Assembly (NCBI RefSeq): GCF_030547075.1
Contig: NZ_JAUOQH010000012.1
Location: 1 to 64,000 of the forward strand
DNA length: 64,000 nucleotides
Direction of reading: 5' to 3'
DNA from: Alteromonas sp. 1_MG-2023
Lineage (GTDB): Bacteria; Pseudomonadota; Gammaproteobacteria; Enterobacterales; Alteromonadaceae
The position numbers and the translations under genes are program-made. Below, one piece after another: positions 36,762 through 46,453 of this stretch (positions within the stretch are counted from its first letter, which is position 1; each line of letters starts with the position of its first letter). The notes beneath the pieces are model-generated. The model worked only from the letters and a program-made list of their open reading frames with translations. It had not been told where the DNA came from and made no database searches.

Positions 36762-39700
36762 CGATGTACAGGATATAAAACCGAAACAAGATAGTCATCC
36801 TGGTGACAACATGATAAGTGGTATCGGCGCAGCACTGGCAAGGTTTGCATTAAACCGCCCTGTTACTATCGGCATGGTGTTTATCTCCATGCTGCTGTTC
36901 GGTGCAATATCTGGAAAGCTATTGCCATTAGAAAAATTTCCTGGCATCGACATTCCTGAAATGGTGGTTGAGATCCCCTACCCTGATGCTACGCCGGTGG
37001 AAATTGAAACCATGATCACTCGGCCAGTGGAAGAAGCTATCGCCACTATGTCTGGTATTAAACGATTGCGGGCACGGTCGTATGAGAACAGAGCACAAAT
37101 CATTGTTGAATTTGATTGGGATGAAAACCTTAAAGCTAAGGGGGTAGAAGCCAGAGAAAAAATTGACGCTATTCGTCACTTGCTTCCTGCAGATGTAGAA
37201 CGTGTCATGGTGTACAAGTTCAACACCAACGACATGCCTATCTTTCAGCTTCGTGTATCAAGCGATCGTGACTTATCTAACGCGTATGACTTGTTAGAAC
37301 GCAATTTGAAGCGCCCCATCGAACGGGTAGACGGGGTATCTAAAGTTGAACTATACGGTACGTTGAAGCGGCAAATTACCATTCGACTAGATCCAAAGCT
37401 ACTGACTGCCTATAAAATAGATGTCACCGCTTTAGGGCAAAAGCTGCAAGACGCTAACTTTTCGTTAACCGCAGGTTACCTGTACGATAATGACGAGAAA
37501 ATACTGGTTAACCCCATTGGCGAATTCACCGATATGGCTGATTTCGAAAACATGTGGGTGTCACCTAATGTGCGGTTATCCGATATTGCCACAGTACGCT
37601 TTGAACTGCCCGAACCTATTGAAGGTCGTCACTTAGACAGAACCTTTGCAGTAGGTTTTAATATTTTCAGGGAGTCTGGCAGTAATTTGGTCGAAGTATC
37701 GTCTGCGGTAATGAAAGTCATAGACGACGCTAAGTCGGACCCAGCATTTGCGGGCATTAATCTTTTCGTGATGGACGATGTGGCAAAAAGTGTCACCTCT
37801 TCGCTGTCTGATTTGTTAAGTGCCGGACTGTTAGGCGCATTACTTTCTATTGTGGTGCTGTATTTATTTTTACGTCAACTGACAACGACTTTAATAGTGG
37901 TGTTGTCTGTGCCTTTTTCCATCTGCATTACCTTAGGGGTAATGTATTTGTTGGGCTATACCCTAAATATTTTATCGTTGATGGGGTTGATGTTAGCAGT
38001 TGGGATGTTAGTGGATAACGCCGTGGTTATCACCGAAAGTATTTTTCAAGAACGCCAACAAGATTCAAATATAAGTCGCGCAACCCAGCGAGGCGTTAAC
38101 AACGTAAGCCTTGCAGTAATAGCCGGCACTGCCACCACCGCTATTGTATTTTTGCCCAATATAGTAGGGGTTAAAATTGATATAACAGTATTTTTAGAAC
38201 ACGTTGCCATTGCTATCTGTATTTCGTTGTTTGCTTCGTTGTTTATAGCCAAAACCCTGATCCCACTACTTACCACCAAAATAGCTATTCCCGAAGTGAA
38301 AGCCAATACTACCCCGCGCTACATAAAACGTTATGGCCATATTTTGACCTGGGTAATGGCAAACCAAGGAAAAACATCACTTATTGCCCTAGCTATTTTA
38401 GTGTCTACCATTGTTCCTATACAGTTCGTTAGCTTTGATGACGAAGGCAACGACAATCAAGAACGTATTTGGCTGAATTACCACGTTACCCAAAACTACA
38501 CCTTGGATGAAGTAGAAAAAACAGTTAATAAGATGGAAGCCTTTTTATATGAAAACCAAGAACGCTTCCATATAAAACAAGTATATACCTACTACGAGCC
38601 AGGTCATGCTGTGAGTGGAATTACGTTGAATGACGACCTTCCCGTCAGTGTAGGTTCTATTAAGGAAGATATCCGAGAATGCATGCCGACTTTCGTTAGA
38701 GCACGGCCTTCATTTCAATGGGACAGTGGCAATGGTGGCGGAGTTCGTATTACTTTACTGGGTGAGTCTTCAGATACGTTACTAGAAATCTCTGAGCGGC
38801 TAATCCCTATTCTTGCCAATATCGACGGGCTTAGTGATGTAAAAGCCGATTCCGGCTCTAAACGTGATGAACTCCAAATTCGCATTAACAGAGAAAAAGC
38901 GAATCGATTAGGTATTCAGGTAAGTGAAATAGCACAGCTTGTAGCGACTTCACTAAGAGGCTCAAATCTACGCTCATTTCGTTATGGCGATTCAGGTGAA
39001 GTGAATGTTCAACTTCGTTACGGCAGTGATATTCAAAAATCACTAGATGCACTTAAGCATATAACTATTGGCTTTAGTCAAGAGCAGGCAATTACCCTTG
39101 CCATGATGGCAGACTTTTCGATAGTGGAGCAATTATCGCAAATAAACCGTAGTTACCGCCAAACAGCGTTAGACATTGGCGCTAACTTACAAGACGATAC
39201 CACTATAGAAGAAGCCAAAGAGCGCGTTCAACAAGTGCTTGCACATATTGAATTACCTACAGGTTACCAGTGGACATTGGACGGCAGCTTTTCACGTCAA
39301 GATGAAGCGAACGCCGTGATGCAAATGAATATGCTACTTGCCTTGTGCATGATTTATGTGGTCATGGCTGCACTGTTTGAATCGTTAGTGCTACCCACTT
39401 CGGTGATTACATCGTTACTTTTTTCATTCACCGGTGTTTTTTGGGCCTTTATGATTACGGGCACACCCATGTCGGTAATGGGCATGATAGGCATGCTTAT
39501 ACTTATGGGAATAGTAGTCAATAATGGAATTGTATTAGTAGATAGAATTAATCAACTGGTGAATGAAGGACTAAGTCTGTACGACGCGGTTGTACAAGGT
39601 GCACAATCTCGCATTAGACCAATACTGATGACAGTAGCAACAACCGTACTCGGACTAGTACCGCTGGCGATGGGGGCAACGCGGATAGGTGGTGATGGAC

Positions 39701-39870
39701 CGCCTTACTCGCCAATGGCCATTGCCATTATTGGTGGGCTAGTGTTCTCCACCTTGACCAGCTTATTCTTAGTTCCCCTTGCCTATGTATTACTTCTTAA
39801 GCTGCGCTTTAATACTCAGCGAATGATAGTAAACGGACAAGCAAGAATAGCTAAACTTATTAAAACGTAA
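36748..39870 (+). CDS. RND efflux permease 2 of a dual-permease operon (1040 aa)
   Basis: The second RND permease, 1040 residues from the ATG at 36748, preceded by GGGAGG at five bases; the frame extends to 36721 but without a ribosome site. It shows LPLEKFPGIDIPEMVVEIPYPDATP, MLAVGMLVDNAVVITESIF (again Asn at the second relay position) and the C-terminal helices MIGMLILMGIVVNNGIVLVDRI and SRIRPILMTVATTVLGLVP. It lacks the insertions of permease 1, so the two genes are not recent duplicates. No outer-membrane factor gene follows. Confidence 0.93.
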   Translation: MKTPNDVQDIKPKQDSHPGDNMISGIGAALARFALNRPVTIGMVFISMLLFGAISGKLLPLEKFPGIDIPEMVVEIPYPDATPVEIETMITRPVEEAIATMSGIKRLRARSYENRAQIIVEFDWDENLKAKGVEAREKIDAIRHLLPADVERVMVYKFNTNDMPIFQLRVSSDRDLSNAYDLLERNLKRPIERVDGVSKVELYGTLKRQITIRLDPKLLTAYKIDVTALGQKLQDANFSLTAGYLYDNDEKILVNPIGEFTDMADFENMWVSPNVRLSDIATVRFELPEPIEGRHLDRTFAVGFNIFRESGSNLVEVSSAVMKVIDDAKSDPAFAGINLFVMDDVAKSVTSSLSDLLSAGLLGALLSIVVLYLFLRQLTTTLIVVLSVPFSICITLGVMYLLGYTLNILSLMGLMLAVGMLVDNAVVITESIFQERQQDSNISRATQRGVNNVSLAVIAGTATTAIVFLPNIVGVKIDITVFLEHVAIAICISLFASLFIAKTLIPLLTTKIAIPEVKANTTPRYIKRYGHILTWVMANQGKTSLIALAILVSTIVPIQFVSFDDEGNDNQERIWLNYHVTQNYTLDEVEKTVNKMEAFLYENQERFHIKQVYTYYEPGHAVSGITLNDDLPVSVGSIKEDIRECMPTFVRARPSFQWDSGNGGGVRITLLGESSDTLLEISERLIPILANIDGLSDVKADSGSKRDELQIRINREKANRLGIQVSEIAQLVATSLRGSNLRSFRYGDSGEVNVQLRYGSDIQKSLDALKHITIGFSQEQAITLAMMADFSIVEQLSQINRSYRQTALDIGANLQDDTTIEEAKERVQQVLAHIELPTGYQWTLDGSFSRQDEANAVMQMNMLLALCMIYVVMAALFESLVLPTSVITSLLFSFTGVFWAFMITGTPMSVMGMIGMLILMGIVVNNGIVLVDRINQLVNEGLSLYDAVVQGAQSRIRPILMTVATTVLGLVPLAMGATRIGGDGPPYSPMAIAIIGGLVFSTLTSLFLVPLAYVLLLKLRFNTQRMIVNGQARIAKLIKT

Positions 39871-39899
39871 ATTGTAGTTACCGCACGGCTTTACTTACG

Positions 39900-39946
39900 T
39901 AGCGGGTGTTTCTGCTGAAGGTACTTAACAGCGCAGGCACCCGCTA
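39900..39946 (+). other. Long hairpin after the dual-RND operon
   Basis: TAGCGGGTG (39900-39908) pairs with CACCCGCTA (39938-39946), with further short pairing inside. It is probably the 3' end structure of the operon, but it lacks a U-tract, so termination here is uncertain. Confidence 0.5.
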
Positions 39947-39963
39947 ACTTAGTAAACGCACAA

Positions 39964-40284
39964 TTAACTACGTGACGTTAGGTATTCGTGCACTGAGTTG
40001 GCATCGCGTTCAGCAGAGAACTTAATTAAGTTAACACCGTTACACGTTAAACCGTTTTCTGCAGTCACCATACGTAAAACTTCACGTTGGCTTGCACCAA
40101 TACGGCCTACGTTACGTGCTAGGTTTGAACGCAATACTTTTACGTCATCAAGAACAACAGCTTTACAGAAGCCAGAGAATTGTGTTTCGCCTACGAAACG
40201 AACGTCTTTTTCTGGAGCAGCATTCGCATTAACAGCAAAAGCTAGTGCAGCAGTAGCCGCTAAAGTTTTAAGTAATTTCATCAT
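39964..40284 (-). CDS. Secreted DUF3718-like protein
   Basis: A 106-residue protein with a clear signal peptide (about 1-22, LLKTLAATAALAFAVNANA) and two cysteines (SGFCKAVV and GLTCNGVNLI) that could form a disulphide. Size, cysteine spacing and the NGV-containing region resemble the DUF3718 family of small periplasmic proteins in Alteromonadales. Function unknown. Two consecutive ATGs start the gene (40282-40284 and 40279-40281), both within reach of GAGG. Confidence 0.72.
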   Translation of the reverse strand: MMKLLKTLAATAALAFAVNANAAPEKDVRFVGETQFSGFCKAVVLDDVKVLRSNLARNVGRIGASQREVLRMVTAENGLTCNGVNLIKFSAERDANSVHEYLTSRS

Positions 40285-40651
40285 TAGATCCTCAAAGGTT
40301 TTGGCAAACTCGTTAAAAGCATTTCAAGGAAGGTATTCCCTGAGTGCCCTTTATTTATGGCCTAAAATGGAAATTAATGCTGTTTAAAGATTGTATAAGG
40401 CGAGTAAACTAACGGTAAATCAGAATGTTACTAAATGTTTAACAAACTATACGTTTGATTTATATAGTATTATTAGTGCAGGTTATAGCGGTTTGATATA
40501 GCCGAGTGATTTTTACTATCAAAACGGTCTAATACTTTCGTCTATTTTTGTTGATTATTACAGCTTCAGTATGAAATTTTTACAAAAAAAAGCGAGCCAC
40601 GGTACTAAAAAACCGATAACTCGCCTATTTTTGTTGTAATAAAACTACATT
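40285..40651. other. 367-bp intergenic region
   Basis: It holds the promoter of the DUF3718-like gene on the left and the terminator of the DUF2189 gene on the right. The middle (about 40385-40560) is AT-rich and I see no ORF, repeat or RNA in it. Confidence 0.5.
40584..40624 (-). terminator. Terminator of the DUF2189 gene
   Basis: Read on the minus strand, GCGAG...CGGT-loop-ACCG...CTCGC (40592-40624) forms a stepped hairpin followed by a run of eight Ts (the A-run at 40584-40591). Confidence 0.75.
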
Positions 40652-41446
40652 TTAATCGTATTTTCTCAAACGCTTCGTTGAAATTGCATCTATATAAGCA
40701 TGCCATGAGGCATAGCCAATCAATGGCATTAAGATGATAAATCCAACAAACCCTGTTACGAAGCCTATCGCCACTGCGCTAAAAATGATGGCGCCCCAGA
40801 TAAGCATAGGCACTTTATTTACCCATACTGCATTTACACTGGTTAGCAATGCGGTGGCTAAATCAACCTTACGTTCCATTAATATAGGTTGAGTAAACGC
40901 GGTAATAAATAACATGCCTAACGTAAAGCCGGCCCCAACAATTGAACCTAATACTAAAAATGGCATTAAACTCTCAATGGTTGTTTCTATATTTGATGGA
41001 TACAGAGCATGGATGAGTGAAGCCACACGCAACCAAAATATCATCATTACCATTAGCAAGATGCCAAACCCCCATTCATTAACTGCGTTTCTTCGCATTG
41101 CCCGCAATGAATGCATGAACGTAGGCTTGTGCCCTTTTTCTAACTCCCAACTAATGTCATAAAGACCAGCGGCTAAAAAAGGCCCAATTAACATGAAACA
41201 CACGATAGCCGGCATAATGACCAAGTGCCAGCCTGTCATTTCAACTAAATACATTATTAACCAAGGTATAACGGCGAACATAACACCATACACCGCTGTT
41301 AAAATAGGTGTACGCATAGCATCACGTAAACCAAGTGAAAGCCATTTTATAGGATCACCTATATCAAGCTCTTTGCAAGGAATAACCCTCGCAATACCGC
41401 TTTGTGTTATCGCATTTTCTGGGGTTTCTTTAAAATGGTGCGACAT
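40652..41446 (-). CDS. DUF2189 integral membrane protein
   Basis: A 264-residue inner-membrane protein with about six hydrophobic helices (for example VYGVMFAVIPWLIMYLVEM, VIMPAIVCFMLIGPFLAAGL, EWGFGILLMVMMIFWLRVA, MLIWGAIIFSAVAIGFVTGF). The segment DPIKWLSLGLRDAMRTP followed by six helices and LPLIGYASWHAYIDAI near the end fits the DUF2189 family, often found near cytochrome oxidase genes. Function is unknown. It is monocistronic, divergent from alaA. Confidence 0.78.
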   Translation of the reverse strand: MSHHFKETPENAITQSGIARVIPCKELDIGDPIKWLSLGLRDAMRTPILTAVYGVMFAVIPWLIMYLVEMTGWHLVIMPAIVCFMLIGPFLAAGLYDISWELEKGHKPTFMHSLRAMRRNAVNEWGFGILLMVMMIFWLRVASLIHALYPSNIETTIESLMPFLVLGSIVGAGFTLGMLFITAFTQPILMERKVDLATALLTSVNAVWVNKVPMLIWGAIIFSAVAIGFVTGFVGFIILMPLIGYASWHAYIDAISTKRLRKYD

Positions 41447-41812
41447 AATGAGAACTACCTCTGCTATTACACGTAATTGGCGTTGGCGCCCTTGTTCATC
41501 CTAATGCGCCGTATCTATACGATAGGCCTATTAACGCAATTTTACAATTAATTAACAAAAAATTAGACTTTTTGATGAGACTTTTTTTGTAATTAGCTTT
41601 TAATGCATTAGTTTCATCTATAAAGATTTCTTAAAAAAACCGTTTAATAATAGAAATCTGGTTAAATCTGATAACTTTTATGATGCAAACTTCGTATGGC
41701 CGTTCGTTTTTTAATCAAAACGAAATATATTTCACGTTATGCACCAAATTAGGCTTCGCAAGGGTATGTGGTTTACGTTAATCTCAAGGTCTGTAAATTA
41801 ACCAGAAAGACC
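41447..41812. other. 366-bp divergent region upstream of alaA
   Basis: Very AT-rich. It contains TTCGTTTT-TTAATC-AAAACGAA (41703-41724), an 8-bp inverted repeat about 90 bp before alaA that could be an operator. E. coli alaA responds to Lrp, and no Lrp consensus can be claimed here. No ORF is credible. Confidence 0.4.
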
Positions 41813-43033
41813 ATGAAAACTGTATCTCGCTCACACAAATTAGATAACGTTTGTTATGACATTCGCGGCCCCATTGCGGCACAAGCTAAAAAAATGGAAG
41901 ATGAAGGCCACCGTATTTTAAAATTAAATATTGGTAACCCTGCCCCATTTGGTTTTGAAGCCCCCGACGATATTCTTAAAGACGTTATTCATAACCTGCC
42001 CACTTCTCAAGGATATTCAGATTCAACGGGAATTTACGCAGCACGTGTGGCCGTCATGCAGTATTACCAGCAGCGCAATATTCAGCATATTCGTGTAGAC
42101 GACGTTTACATTGGTAACGGCGTTAGCGAATTGATAATGATGGCCATGCAAGCACTACTTAATCATGGCGACGAAGTGCTTATTCCTAGCCCAGACTATC
42201 CCTTGTGGACAGCGGCGGTAAGCTTATCTTCAGGCTCTCCTGTACATTATAGATGTGATGAACAGGCTGGTTGGTTCCCTGATTTAGATGACATAAAAAG
42301 TAAAATTACCAGCAAAACACGGGCTATTGTTTTAATTAACCCGAATAACCCTACTGGGGCTGTTTACGACAAAGCGTTATTGCAAGATGTAGTTGATTTG
42401 GCAAGAGAACATGGCTTGGTTGTTTTCAGTGATGAAATCTACGATAAGATTTTATACGACGATGCAGAGCATACCTGTATTGCCTCTCTTGCTGACGACG
42501 TATTTTTCGTAACGTTTGGTGGGTTATCTAAAAACTATCGCGTAGCAGGCTTTCGATCAGGCTGGTTAGTGGTTAGCGGTAATAAGCGATTAGCGAAAGA
42601 CTATATTGAAGGCTTAAATATTCTGTCTTCAATGCGAATGTGTGCAAACGTGCCTTGCCAAAGTGCAATTCAAACGGCGTTAGGTGGGTATCAGAGCATT
42701 AATGACCTAGTGAAAGACACGGGTCGTCTGCGTATTCAGCGTGATGTAGCGGTAGACATGCTTAACAGCATTGACGGTATACACTGCGTTAAACCCAAAG
42801 GCGCGATGTACTGCTTTGCCCGAGTTGATGAGAAAAAATTCAACATAAACAATGATGAGCAAATGATTTTAGATTTGCTGCGCGCTGAAAAAATACTACT
42901 GGTTCACGGCAAAGCCTTTAACTTAGCCGACGGCGTTTATTTCCGCTTAGTGTTTTTACCGCATAGTGATGTGCTAGTTCCGGCGCTTCACCGTATAGGT
43001 AACTTCTTTCAACACTATCAACAAGGCGCTTAA
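41813..43033 (+). CDS. alaA: Alanine-synthesising aminotransferase AlaA
   Basis: A 406-residue class I aminotransferase matching AlaA (YfbQ): glutamate plus pyruvate to alanine plus 2-oxoglutarate. Signatures: [57 protein letters not shown] and the PLP lysine in [16 protein letters not shown]. The ATG at 41813 gives the family length (405 in E. coli); the frame upstream to 41768 is not needed. The yfbR gene starts one base after the stop, the same alaA-yfbR order as in E. coli. Confidence 0.93.
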   Translation: MKTVSRSHKLDNVCYDIRGPIAAQAKKMEDEGHRILKLNIGNPAPFGFEAPDDILKDVIHNLPTSQGYSDSTGIYAARVAVMQYYQQRNIQHIRVDDVYIGNGVSELIMMAMQALLNHGDEVLIPSPDYPLWTAAVSLSSGSPVHYRCDEQAGWFPDLDDIKSKITSKTRAIVLINPNNPTGAVYDKALLQDVVDLAREHGLVVFSDEIYDKILYDDAEHTCIASLADDVFFVTFGGLSKNYRVAGFRSGWLVVSGNKRLAKDYIEGLNILSSMRMCANVPCQSAIQTALGGYQSINDLVKDTGRLRIQRDVAVDMLNSIDGIHCVKPKGAMYCFARVDEKKFNINNDEQMILDLLRAEKILLVHGKAFNLADGVYFRLVFLPHSDVLVPALHRIGNFFQHYQQGA

Positions 43034-43034
43034 C

Positions 43035-43634
43035 GTGTCAGATAAAAGTCATTTTTTTGCTCACCTCGCCCGATTAAAGCTTATTAATCGTTGGCCGCTT
43101 ATGCACAATGTAAGAACTGAAAACGTGCAAGAGCACAGTTTACAAGTTGCTATGGTGGCTCACGCCCTTGCCCTTATTAAAAATAAATTTTTTGGGGGCA
43201 CGTTAAATGCGGAACGCATTGCGACTATCGCTATGTTTCACGACGTGTCTGAAGTGCTAACGGGTGATTTACCTACGCCGGTAAAATATTTTAACCCAGA
43301 CATAAAGCACGAATATAAAAAGATAGAGAAGATAGCCGAAAACATCTTAATCGACATGGCACCAGACGCATTTAAAGAAGATTATGCCTCGCTTATTGAT
43401 GCTAATTTTCACAATGAGGAAGAAGCCTTTATCGTGAAAGCTGCCGATGTGCTATGTGCCTACTTGAAAACCTTAGAAGAACTTTCAGCAGGAAACCAAG
43501 AATTCAAACTGGCTAAAAAGCGGTTAGATAAGATTTTAAAAGAATATCACTCAGATGAGGTCGACTATTTCTTAACTCGCTATGTACCTAGCTTTTCGCT
43601 TAGCTTAGACGAAATTACCCAGGAAGAAATTTAG
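43035..43634 (+). CDS. yfbR: 5'-deoxynucleotidase YfbR
   Basis: A 199-residue HD-domain phosphohydrolase removing phosphate from deoxyribonucleoside 5'-monophosphates. Metal ligands lie in [31 protein letters not shown] (the HD pair) and AADVLCAY. It starts with GTG at 43035, immediately after alaA. It is followed 14 bp later by a dGTPase gene, so products of the second enzyme's pathway and this one are handled together. Confidence 0.93.
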   Translation: MSDKSHFFAHLARLKLINRWPLMHNVRTENVQEHSLQVAMVAHALALIKNKFFGGTLNAERIATIAMFHDVSEVLTGDLPTPVKYFNPDIKHEYKKIEKIAENILIDMAPDAFKEDYASLIDANFHNEEEAFIVKAADVLCAYLKTLEELSAGNQEFKLAKKRLDKILKEYHSDEVDYFLTRYVPSFSLSLDEITQEEI

Positions 43635-43648
43635 AAAAGGAACACACT

Positions 43649-44992
43649 GTGACAGTACAAAAGTGGGAACAAGATTTACACGCACGTAGACTGCCGCGCA
43701 GTGTTTCTCGCGATGGCGATCATCGCAATCCCTACCAGCGAGATAAAGCTCGCGTACTGCACAGTGCTGCGTTTCGACGTTTACAGGCAAAAACACAAGT
43801 ATTAGGTGTTGGACTAAGTGATTTTTATCGCACTCGCCTTACTCATTCTTTAGAAGCCGCGCAAATAGGCACTGGCATTACCGCCCAATTAAGCGGTAAG
43901 TTTCCAGATATCGCCAGCAAATTAGCCCTTGATGCCACGCTTATTGAAACCTTGTGCTTAGCCCATGATATTGGCCACCCGCCTTTTGGACATGGTGGTG
44001 AAATTGCCCTTCATTATATGATGCACGAACATGGCGGCTTTGAAGGAAACGGACAAACGTTTCGTATAATTACTCAGTTAGAGCCCTACACTGCCGAGCA
44101 TGGCATGAACTTATGCCGCCGAAGTGTATTGGGTCTTGTGAAATACCCCAATTTTACTGATACCCTAACAGCCCCTAAGGTTAACGGTGAACGCCCCGCT
44201 TCATTACGCCAAGTAAAAGCCAGCGAATGGCATCCCCCTAAAGGCTTGTTTCGCTGTGACGAACCTTTATTCGATTGGTTACTAGCGCCGTTTAGCGCCT
44301 CTGACAAAGACAGGTTAATGTCTTTTAATCAATTTGATACCAAGCACAGTAAAACCCGTTTTAAGTCTTTTGATTGCTCAATTATGGAACTTGCGGATGA
44401 TATCGCCTACGGCATTCACGATTTAGAAGACGCGATTGTAATGGACATGGTGAACCGACAAGATTTTATTAGTGATGTCACCCTTCCGCTAAAAGCACTA
44501 GAGATAAAATGGTTATCAGATAACATTGATGAACTTACCGATAAGCTTTTCAGTAAAGCCCATCACGAGCGCAAAAACGCCATTGGCGCTCTGGTAAATA
44601 GTTTTATTACGGCCATAGAAATCACCGATGTAGAAGGCTTTGAGCATCCACTGCTAGCATATAATGCCAAAATGCCTAACGACTTTGAAAGTGGTTTGGA
44701 GCTATTTAAGCGCTTTGTGTATAAAAAAGTGATTCGTCGCCCTGATGTACAGCAGCTTGAATATAAAGGTCAAATGGTCGTGATGGAGTTATTAGAAGCT
44801 TTTAGTTCCGATCCTGAACGTCTATTGCCTGAAAACACCCAAGAACGTTGGTTGAAAGCCTGCGAACAAAATAACGGCATGCGAGTGCTTGCTGATTATA
44901 TTTCCGGTATGACCGATGAGTTTGCCTCACGGTTATATGGAACCCTTTTCTCCCCCCGACAAGGTGGCATTCAAGACAGCTTCCATATTTAG
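43649..44992 (+). CDS. dgt: Deoxyguanosinetriphosphate triphosphohydrolase-like HD protein
   Basis: A 447-residue dNTPase of the Dgt/SAMHD1 superfamily hydrolysing dNTPs to nucleoside and triphosphate. It shows SRDGDHRNPYQRDKARVLHS, AAFRRLQAKTQV, the HD site RLTHSLEAAQIG...LAHDIGHPPFGHGGE and MELADDIAYGIHDLEDAI. Length fits the 440-residue type-1 bacterial family rather than E. coli Dgt (505), so the substrate range may be broader than dGTP. It starts with GTG at 43649 after AAAAGG. It is the third gene of alaA-yfbR-dgt. Confidence 0.9.
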   Translation: MTVQKWEQDLHARRLPRSVSRDGDHRNPYQRDKARVLHSAAFRRLQAKTQVLGVGLSDFYRTRLTHSLEAAQIGTGITAQLSGKFPDIASKLALDATLIETLCLAHDIGHPPFGHGGEIALHYMMHEHGGFEGNGQTFRIITQLEPYTAEHGMNLCRRSVLGLVKYPNFTDTLTAPKVNGERPASLRQVKASEWHPPKGLFRCDEPLFDWLLAPFSASDKDRLMSFNQFDTKHSKTRFKSFDCSIMELADDIAYGIHDLEDAIVMDMVNRQDFISDVTLPLKALEIKWLSDNIDELTDKLFSKAHHERKNAIGALVNSFITAIEITDVEGFEHPLLAYNAKMPNDFESGLELFKRFVYKKVIRRPDVQQLEYKGQMVVMELLEAFSSDPERLLPENTQERWLKACEQNNGMRVLADYISGMTDEFASRLYGTLFSPRQGGIQDSFHI

Positions 44993-45034
44993 CGTTAAGT
45001 GTGGAATAAGGTTATTAAGTTATGTTGCGCAATA

Positions 45035-46081
45035 CTAATCTTTAACCGCATTAGCAACAGTTTGTGCATTTACAACTTGGTTCACACTCCCCTGAATAAC
45101 CACGGTGGCTGATATTTTATCCTGAATGGCTTGTCTGTTTGGATCCCAGTAAACCTGTAAAAAGCCTAATAACCCCGTCGCAAAACCTGCTCCGTAACCG
45201 CCGTACCGGCCAAAGCAATCAAGCATGCCAAGTGGCTCACCGCTTAGCGAAACCACACGAATATTACATATTTTTTTACCTGGAGTTTGCCCCCGCCAAA
45301 GTAACGAGAACAAGGTAAAGTAAACAGCAGCCCAACCAAAACCTAAACCTAGGTCTTGTATAATGCCTTTGCCCCACTGCAAAATACTGGTTACAGGTGT
45401 TGTGTTGTTTTCGTTTGTATCTTGGCCCGCAATACTTTCTGGCGCTAAATCTACATTTTCAACATCATCTGATGCAATAGCTTCATCATCGGCTATGACC
45501 ATTAAGTGCAATAGCGTGCGAGTAATTTGACTATTTCCAGCGTCTTCAATTTCAGCAAGCTCAGGCAATTGAGCAACTAAATTAGCGCTAGCAGCACTTT
45601 GGCAAATATCATCGCAGTTTTTATCGTCGTCTGTTTGCGCTAAATATGTGCGTATTATTGATTTATCATGTTCACTTAACTCATCTTTTTGTTCTGCTTT
45701 GTTTATTTGCGTTCCTTGTATGCTGCTATCGCCTTCAAAGAAGTCTATTGCTAACGAGAGTATCGTTAGCGAACTTACAAATAAAAAGCTTGCTGCAAAT
45801 AGCTTTAGGGCTCTACGCCAAAACGACGACATTTTAGGAAGATATTCTTGTGCAGTGCCTTTATAGAAAGCCATAGCAGCAACAAAGGCAATTAACGTTG
45901 CGCTAAGCTTTGCAGCCATAAATATTAAAATGACATCAATGATCATTGCTAATGCGCGTTTAATAGGTGGAGCCAAAGGAATGCCTAAAAGCGCTTGGTC
46001 AACTTTAAAGGCATACGGGGTGATCACATCTCTGGTTTCTGAGCCAGATAGCGCTAATTGGTCTATTTCATTGGCTTTCAT
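45035..46081 (-). CDS. RDD family membrane protein with acidic insertion
   Basis: A 348-residue protein with an RDD domain split by an insertion. Hydrophobic segments at about 47-72 (AMIIDVILIFMAAKLSATLIAFVAA) and 90-112 are followed by a long acidic soluble stretch (about 115-240, many Asp/Glu/Ser/Asn), then the second RDD half with GFGWAAVYFTLFSLLWRGQTPGKKI and DCFGRYGGYG. RDD proteins are small membrane proteins, some linked to ion transport. The ATG at 46079-46081 is chosen because the upstream extension is poorly coding. Function unknown. Confidence 0.75.
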   Translation of the reverse strand: MKANEIDQLALSGSETRDVITPYAFKVDQALLGIPLAPPIKRALAMIIDVILIFMAAKLSATLIAFVAAMAFYKGTAQEYLPKMSSFWRRALKLFAASFLFVSSLTILSLAIDFFEGDSSIQGTQINKAEQKDELSEHDKSIIRTYLAQTDDDKNCDDICQSAASANLVAQLPELAEIEDAGNSQITRTLLHLMVIADDEAIASDDVENVDLAPESIAGQDTNENNTTPVTSILQWGKGIIQDLGLGFGWAAVYFTLFSLLWRGQTPGKKICNIRVVSLSGEPLGMLDCFGRYGGYGAGFATGLLGFLQVYWDPNRQAIQDKISATVVIQGSVNQVVNAQTVANAVKD

Positions 46082-46453
46082 TTTTATACTTGTTATTAAA
46101 ATAGGTAAACCATGCAAGTTACGCGTTTTTCCATTTCAGCTCAAGCTAAAGCCATTGATTATTATGCATAAAAAAGCATAATGAGTTTAATTGGCATCAC
46201 TTATCACCATTGTTTCTTGTTATGTTCTTTTTACTACATGAAATTTTATTCTTATTAAATGGGTCTTATTTATACGCGTCAAATCTGTAGTAACTTTTTC
46301 ATAAAATACGCGTGTGTAATACTAGGCGTGTAATACAATCTTAAAAGCGTGCCTTCACGTAAGTAATGTAACCTCGGAGCCTTCGCGCGAAGTCGACGTT
46401 ACCTGCTTTTCAATTTTTAATGTCTAAGCGCGCTCAATAATTATGGTGTAAGT
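46082..46453. other. 372-bp divergent region upstream of msrP
   Basis: Contains ATTATGC / GCATAAT (46161-46182), a direct repeat of GTGTAATACTAG-like sequence near 46312-46336 (GCGTGTGTAATAC and GCGTGTAATAC), and a palindrome CTTCGCGCGAAG (46381-46392) flanked by GTAAC and GTTAC, about 60 bp before msrP. The last is the best candidate for an operator or leader hairpin. Confidence 0.45.
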
